Below are positions 1 through 5,733 of a stretch of DNA of 5,733 nucleotides, piece by piece. A program made the translations under genes and the position numbers. Under the pieces are notes generated by a model, which was not told the DNA's origin, searched no databases, and saw only the letters and a list, made by a program, of their open reading frames with translations. The stretch covers positions 1 through 5,733 of the forward strand of contig CAKUJT010000141.1 of NCBI GenBank assembly GCA_934661765.1. The letters run 5' to 3'. This stretch comes from an uncultured Senegalimassilia sp. (GTDB taxonomy: Bacteria > Actinomycetota > Coriobacteriia > Coriobacteriales > Eggerthellaceae). The stretch's first letter is position 1; every line of letters starts with the position of its first letter.

Positions 1-77
<77 letters not shown>

Positions 78-96
78 CTTCGAAAAGTGCTCGTTT

Positions 97-126
97 ATTA
101 TAACCAGGGTTTCCAAGAATGGTCAA
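97..126 (-). promoter_or_regulatory. Sigma-70-type promoter of tRNA-Ile
   Basis: On the minus strand TTGACC (121-126) is followed after an 18-bp spacer by a perfect TATAAT (97-102). Initiation would fall near position 90, giving a leader of roughly a dozen bases before the mature tRNA 5' end at 77. Upstream of the -35 box the DNA is A/T-rich (about 130-180), consistent with an UP element as is common for stable-RNA promoters. The boxes are seen directly; activity is inferred. Confidence 0.85.
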
Positions 127-143
127 GAAGAATTTTCAACTTT

Positions 144-161
144 TAGGAAAATTTTTTCCTA
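144..161. repeat. AT-rich perfect inverted repeat upstream of the tRNA promoter
   Basis: TAGGAAAA and TTTTCCTA are 8-bp perfect arms around a 2-base TT centre. The repeat starts 18 bp upstream of the tRNA-Ile -35 box, in the region where an UP element or activator would act. It lacks a GC-rich stem, so a terminator role is unlikely. It may simply reflect A/T-tract composition. Confidence 0.5.
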
Positions 162-207
162 CTGCCGTTTTACAAAAGAAACCGCAGGTCAGAGCCGTAT
201 TCACGCG

Positions 208-213
208 TATAAT
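208..213 (+). promoter_or_regulatory. Candidate -10 box for the DUF151 gene
   Basis: An exact TATAAT occurs about 70 bases before the TTG start at 283, on the strand of the downstream gene. No convincing -35 hexamer sits 16-18 bp upstream (the 17-bp position reads CAGGTC), so this is only a partial promoter match. A second, weaker candidate is TATAAA at 218-223. If 208-213 is used, transcription would start near 220 and both dyads (214-238 and 251-269) would fall at or after the start site. Confidence 0.4.
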
Positions 214-238
214 CCCTTATAAAGAAGCTTCTGAAGGG
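214..238. repeat. Imperfect dyad in the DUF151 leader
   Basis: CCCTT (214-218) and AAGGG (234-238) flank a perfect inner 10-bp palindrome AGAAGCTTCT (223-232), with unequal spacers of four bases and one base. It lies directly after the candidate -10 box, so it could be an operator or a leader hairpin. The dyad is visible; any function is speculative. Confidence 0.4.
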
Positions 239-250
239 CTCGATATCATA

Positions 251-269
251 TATAAGCGAATCGCTTATA
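251..269. promoter_or_regulatory. Perfect 19-bp palindrome, candidate operator
   Basis: TATAAGCGA (251-259) and TCGCTTATA (261-269) are perfect 9-bp arms around a single central A at 260. The site ends three bases before the AGGAG ribosome binding site of the following gene. Its short, symmetrical, AT-flanked form resembles a homodimeric repressor site more than a terminator, because no U-run follows. As RNA it could form an 8-bp hairpin with a 3-base loop next to the ribosome binding site. I do not recognise it as the site of any named regulator. Confidence 0.5.
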
Positions 270-272
270 GTT

Positions 273-277
273 AGGAG
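273..277 (+). promoter_or_regulatory. Ribosome binding site of the DUF151 gene
   Basis: AGGAG lies five bases before TTG at 283. This spacing supports the TTG start over the later in-frame GTG at 298, which would sit about 20 bases from the motif. Confidence 0.75.
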
Positions 278-282
278 CAGGC

Positions 283-792
283 TTGGTTCCCATCGCCGTG
301 CAAAAGATCATTATCGGAAGCGCACCGGGTCCTTCCATCCTTGTGCTGCAGCCTATCGAGGAGAGCCCCGTGCCCGGCGTATCGCGCATCGTGCCCATTA
401 TGGTGGGCGCCGCCGAAGCGGCTCAGCTGCATCTGGCGGTCACGCACACCAAGGTTGCACGCCCCACTACGCACGACCTGCTGCTCGACGCCCTCACCAA
501 CCTAGATGCAAGCGTCGACCATGTCCTTATCGACAAGGTGAAGGGATCGCTGTTCTTCGCGAAGCTGACGTTGCGCCAACACGGAAGGCTCATCGAGCTT
601 GATGCCCGCCCCAGTGACGCGCTCTCTCTGGCGTTGCGCGAAGACGCTCCGCTCTATATCAATGAGGACGTCTTGGAGCGCGCCTCATACCCCTATATCG
701 TCCGAAAGCCCATCGAGGACGAGTCCGCCGAAGAGGAGCTTGAGGAGTTCCGCTCGTTCCTGGAGGACCTCGACCCAAAGGATTTCTCGTAG
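283..792 (+). CDS. Bifunctional nuclease family protein (DUF151)
   Basis: This encodes a 169-residue soluble protein of the DUF151/Bfn_DNase family (Pfam PF02577 by recognition). Family hallmarks are visible: RPTTHDLL at 60-67, the adjacent V-x-x-V-x-I core at about 78-83, and LDARPSDALSLALR at 106-119 followed by I-N-E-D-V-L-E. The C-terminal 30 residues are acidic and end in F-x-x-FL-x-x-x-x-P-x-DF, a form I associate with actinobacterial members. No signal peptide or membrane segment is apparent. A plant homologue was described as a bifunctional nuclease; the role of bacterial members is poorly established, so nuclease activity here is inferred from family only. The TTG start is chosen because AGGAG sits five bases upstream. 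The gene is transcribed toward gyrA and probably monocistronic. Unlike the gyrase genes it uses CTA and TCA codons. Confidence 0.9.
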   Translation: MVPIAVQKIIIGSAPGPSILVLQPIEESPVPGVSRIVPIMVGAAEAAQLHLAVTHTKVARPTTHDLLLDALTNLDASVDHVLIDKVKGSLFFAKLTLRQHGRLIELDARPSDALSLALREDAPLYINEDVLERASYPYIVRKPIEDESAEEELEEFRSFLEDLDPKDFS

Positions 793-864
793 CACTGCGG
801 CGGCCACCGTACCCGTAAATCCGCGCTCCAGGTGATCATCCAGCCCAACCGCACCCTCCTATTG

Positions 865-886
865 GGATGTTTCACGTGAAACATCC
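865..886. promoter_or_regulatory. parS centromere-like site (ParB-binding)
   Basis: Positions 868-883 read TGTTTCACGTGAAACA, an exact match to the chromosomal parS consensus bound by ParB/Spo0J. The symmetry extends three further bases on each side (GGA and TCC), giving a perfect 22-bp palindrome. ParB loads here as a CTP-dependent clamp and spreads, recruiting SMC and working with ParA in origin segregation; that is established for the family. The site is intergenic, between the converging DUF151 and gyrA genes, where sliding ParB would not block a promoter. Chromosomal parS sites cluster near oriC, which agrees with the gyrase operon being next to it. Confidence 0.95.
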
Positions 887-916
887 TCATACTGCCGTAC
901 AACATGCCCATGCAAC

Positions 917-948
917 AAGAAAGCCGCCCTTTACGGAGCGGCTTTCTT
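917..948. terminator. Shared bidirectional rho-independent terminator
   Basis: AAGAAAGCCGC (917-927) and GCGGCTTTCTT (938-948) form a perfect 11-bp stem with a 10-base loop, GC-rich at the loop side. In the gyrA direction the stem ends in TTTCTTGTT, and in the DUF151 direction in TTTCTTAATCGTT, so both orientations have a T-rich tail. It lies 26 bases beyond the gyrA stop and about 125 beyond the DUF151 stop. It best fits gyrA termination, with a secondary role for the opposing transcript. Confidence 0.85.
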
Positions 949-974
949 AATCGTTCGTATATGCCTGAAGCTGG

Positions 975-3707
<2,733 letters not shown>

Positions 3708-3713
3708 TCAATT

Positions 3714-3716
3714 CTC

Positions 3717-3718
<2 letters not shown>
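3714..3718 (-). promoter_or_regulatory. gyrA ribosome binding site overlapping the gyrB stop
   Basis: On the minus strand TAGGAGAATTGAATG contains the gyrB stop TAG, whose last two bases are the start of the AGGAG motif, then six bases and the gyrA ATG. A ribosome terminating on gyrB sits on the gyrA initiation region, so translational coupling is likely. It also confirms the long N-terminal form of GyrA. Confidence 0.8.
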
Positions 3719-5692
<1,974 letters not shown>

Positions 5693-5717
5693 AGTATTGA
5701 ATGTTTCGATTCCGGAT

Positions 5718-5729
5718 GGTTCTGGAACC
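5718..5729. repeat. Small inverted repeat upstream of gyrB
   Basis: GGTTC and GAACC are 5-bp arms separated by TG, 40-51 bases before the gyrB start. It could be part of an operator or of the end of an upstream gene that lies outside the window. No -35/-10 pair for gyrB is recognisable in the 55 visible upstream bases (5679-5733), so the promoter is probably further upstream. Confidence 0.35.
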
Positions 5730-5733
5730 TATT

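Noticed and set aside
161..180. TTTACA at 169-174 as a -35 box for the DUF151 gene
   Set aside because: With 17-bp spacing the -10 position reads GAGCCG, and the TATAAT at 208 is 33 bp away, too far for a sigma-70 promoter.
527..535. TTATCGACA resembling a DnaA box
   Set aside because: It has one mismatch to the consensus, is isolated and lies inside the DUF151 coding sequence. The same word also occurs in gyrA (about 3512-3520, minus strand), and a single TTGTCCACG occurs in gyrB (5536-5544). There is no cluster and no AT-rich unwinding region.
844..866. CCCAA/TTGGG inverted repeat just before parS
   Set aside because: A 5-bp stem with a 13-base loop is too weak to distinguish from chance, and it overlaps the parS palindrome.
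5702..5707. TGTTTC as a second parS copy before gyrB
   Set aside because: Only one half-site is present; the following bases GATTCC do not provide the other arm.

Overview
This window looks like the origin-proximal end of a high-GC bacterial chromosome, most likely an actinobacterium. The extended acidic GyrA N-terminus, the short Gram-positive-type GyrB, the DUF151 protein with a C-terminal F-x-x-FL-x-x-x-x-P-x-DF tail and the codon use made me think of the Coriobacteriia/Eggerthellaceae. That placement is recognition from memory, not a search result. Most of the sequence is ordinary housekeeping DNA. I do not see a mobile element, a CRISPR array or a defence system.

Layout, left to right. 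A complete tRNA-Ile(GAT) gene with encoded CCA lies on the minus strand at 1-77, under a near-consensus sigma-70-type promoter (97-126). An AT-rich divergent intergenic region (78-282) also holds a candidate plus-strand promoter and two dyads. One of these is a perfect 9+1+9 palindrome at 251-269, just before the ribosome binding site of the next gene. A DUF151/bifunctional-nuclease-family gene (283-792, plus strand, TTG start) follows. The convergent gap 793-974 holds a perfect 16-bp parS site inside a 22-bp palindrome, then a strong hairpin that can serve as a terminator for both converging genes. Positions 975-3707 (gyrA) and 3717-about 5678 (gyrB) form a minus-strand gyrB-gyrA operon with 9 nt between the genes. 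The last ~50 bases are the gyrB leader and hold only a small inverted repeat.

How it fits together. GyrB (ATPase/TOPRIM) and GyrA (breakage-reunion/DNA-wrapping) assemble into A2B2 DNA gyrase, so their tight coupling suits equimolar synthesis. The gyrB-gyrA order plus a consensus parS suggests that oriC lies to the right of the window (usual order dnaA-dnaN-recF-gyrB-gyrA). In that case gyrase and the tRNA are read away from the origin and the DUF151 gene is read toward it. The points most worth a second look are the parS site in the convergent gap, the palindrome before the DUF151 gene, a T-stem mismatch in the tRNA, the GyrA N-terminal extension, and the complete absence of TTA, CTA and TCA codons from both gyrase genes.
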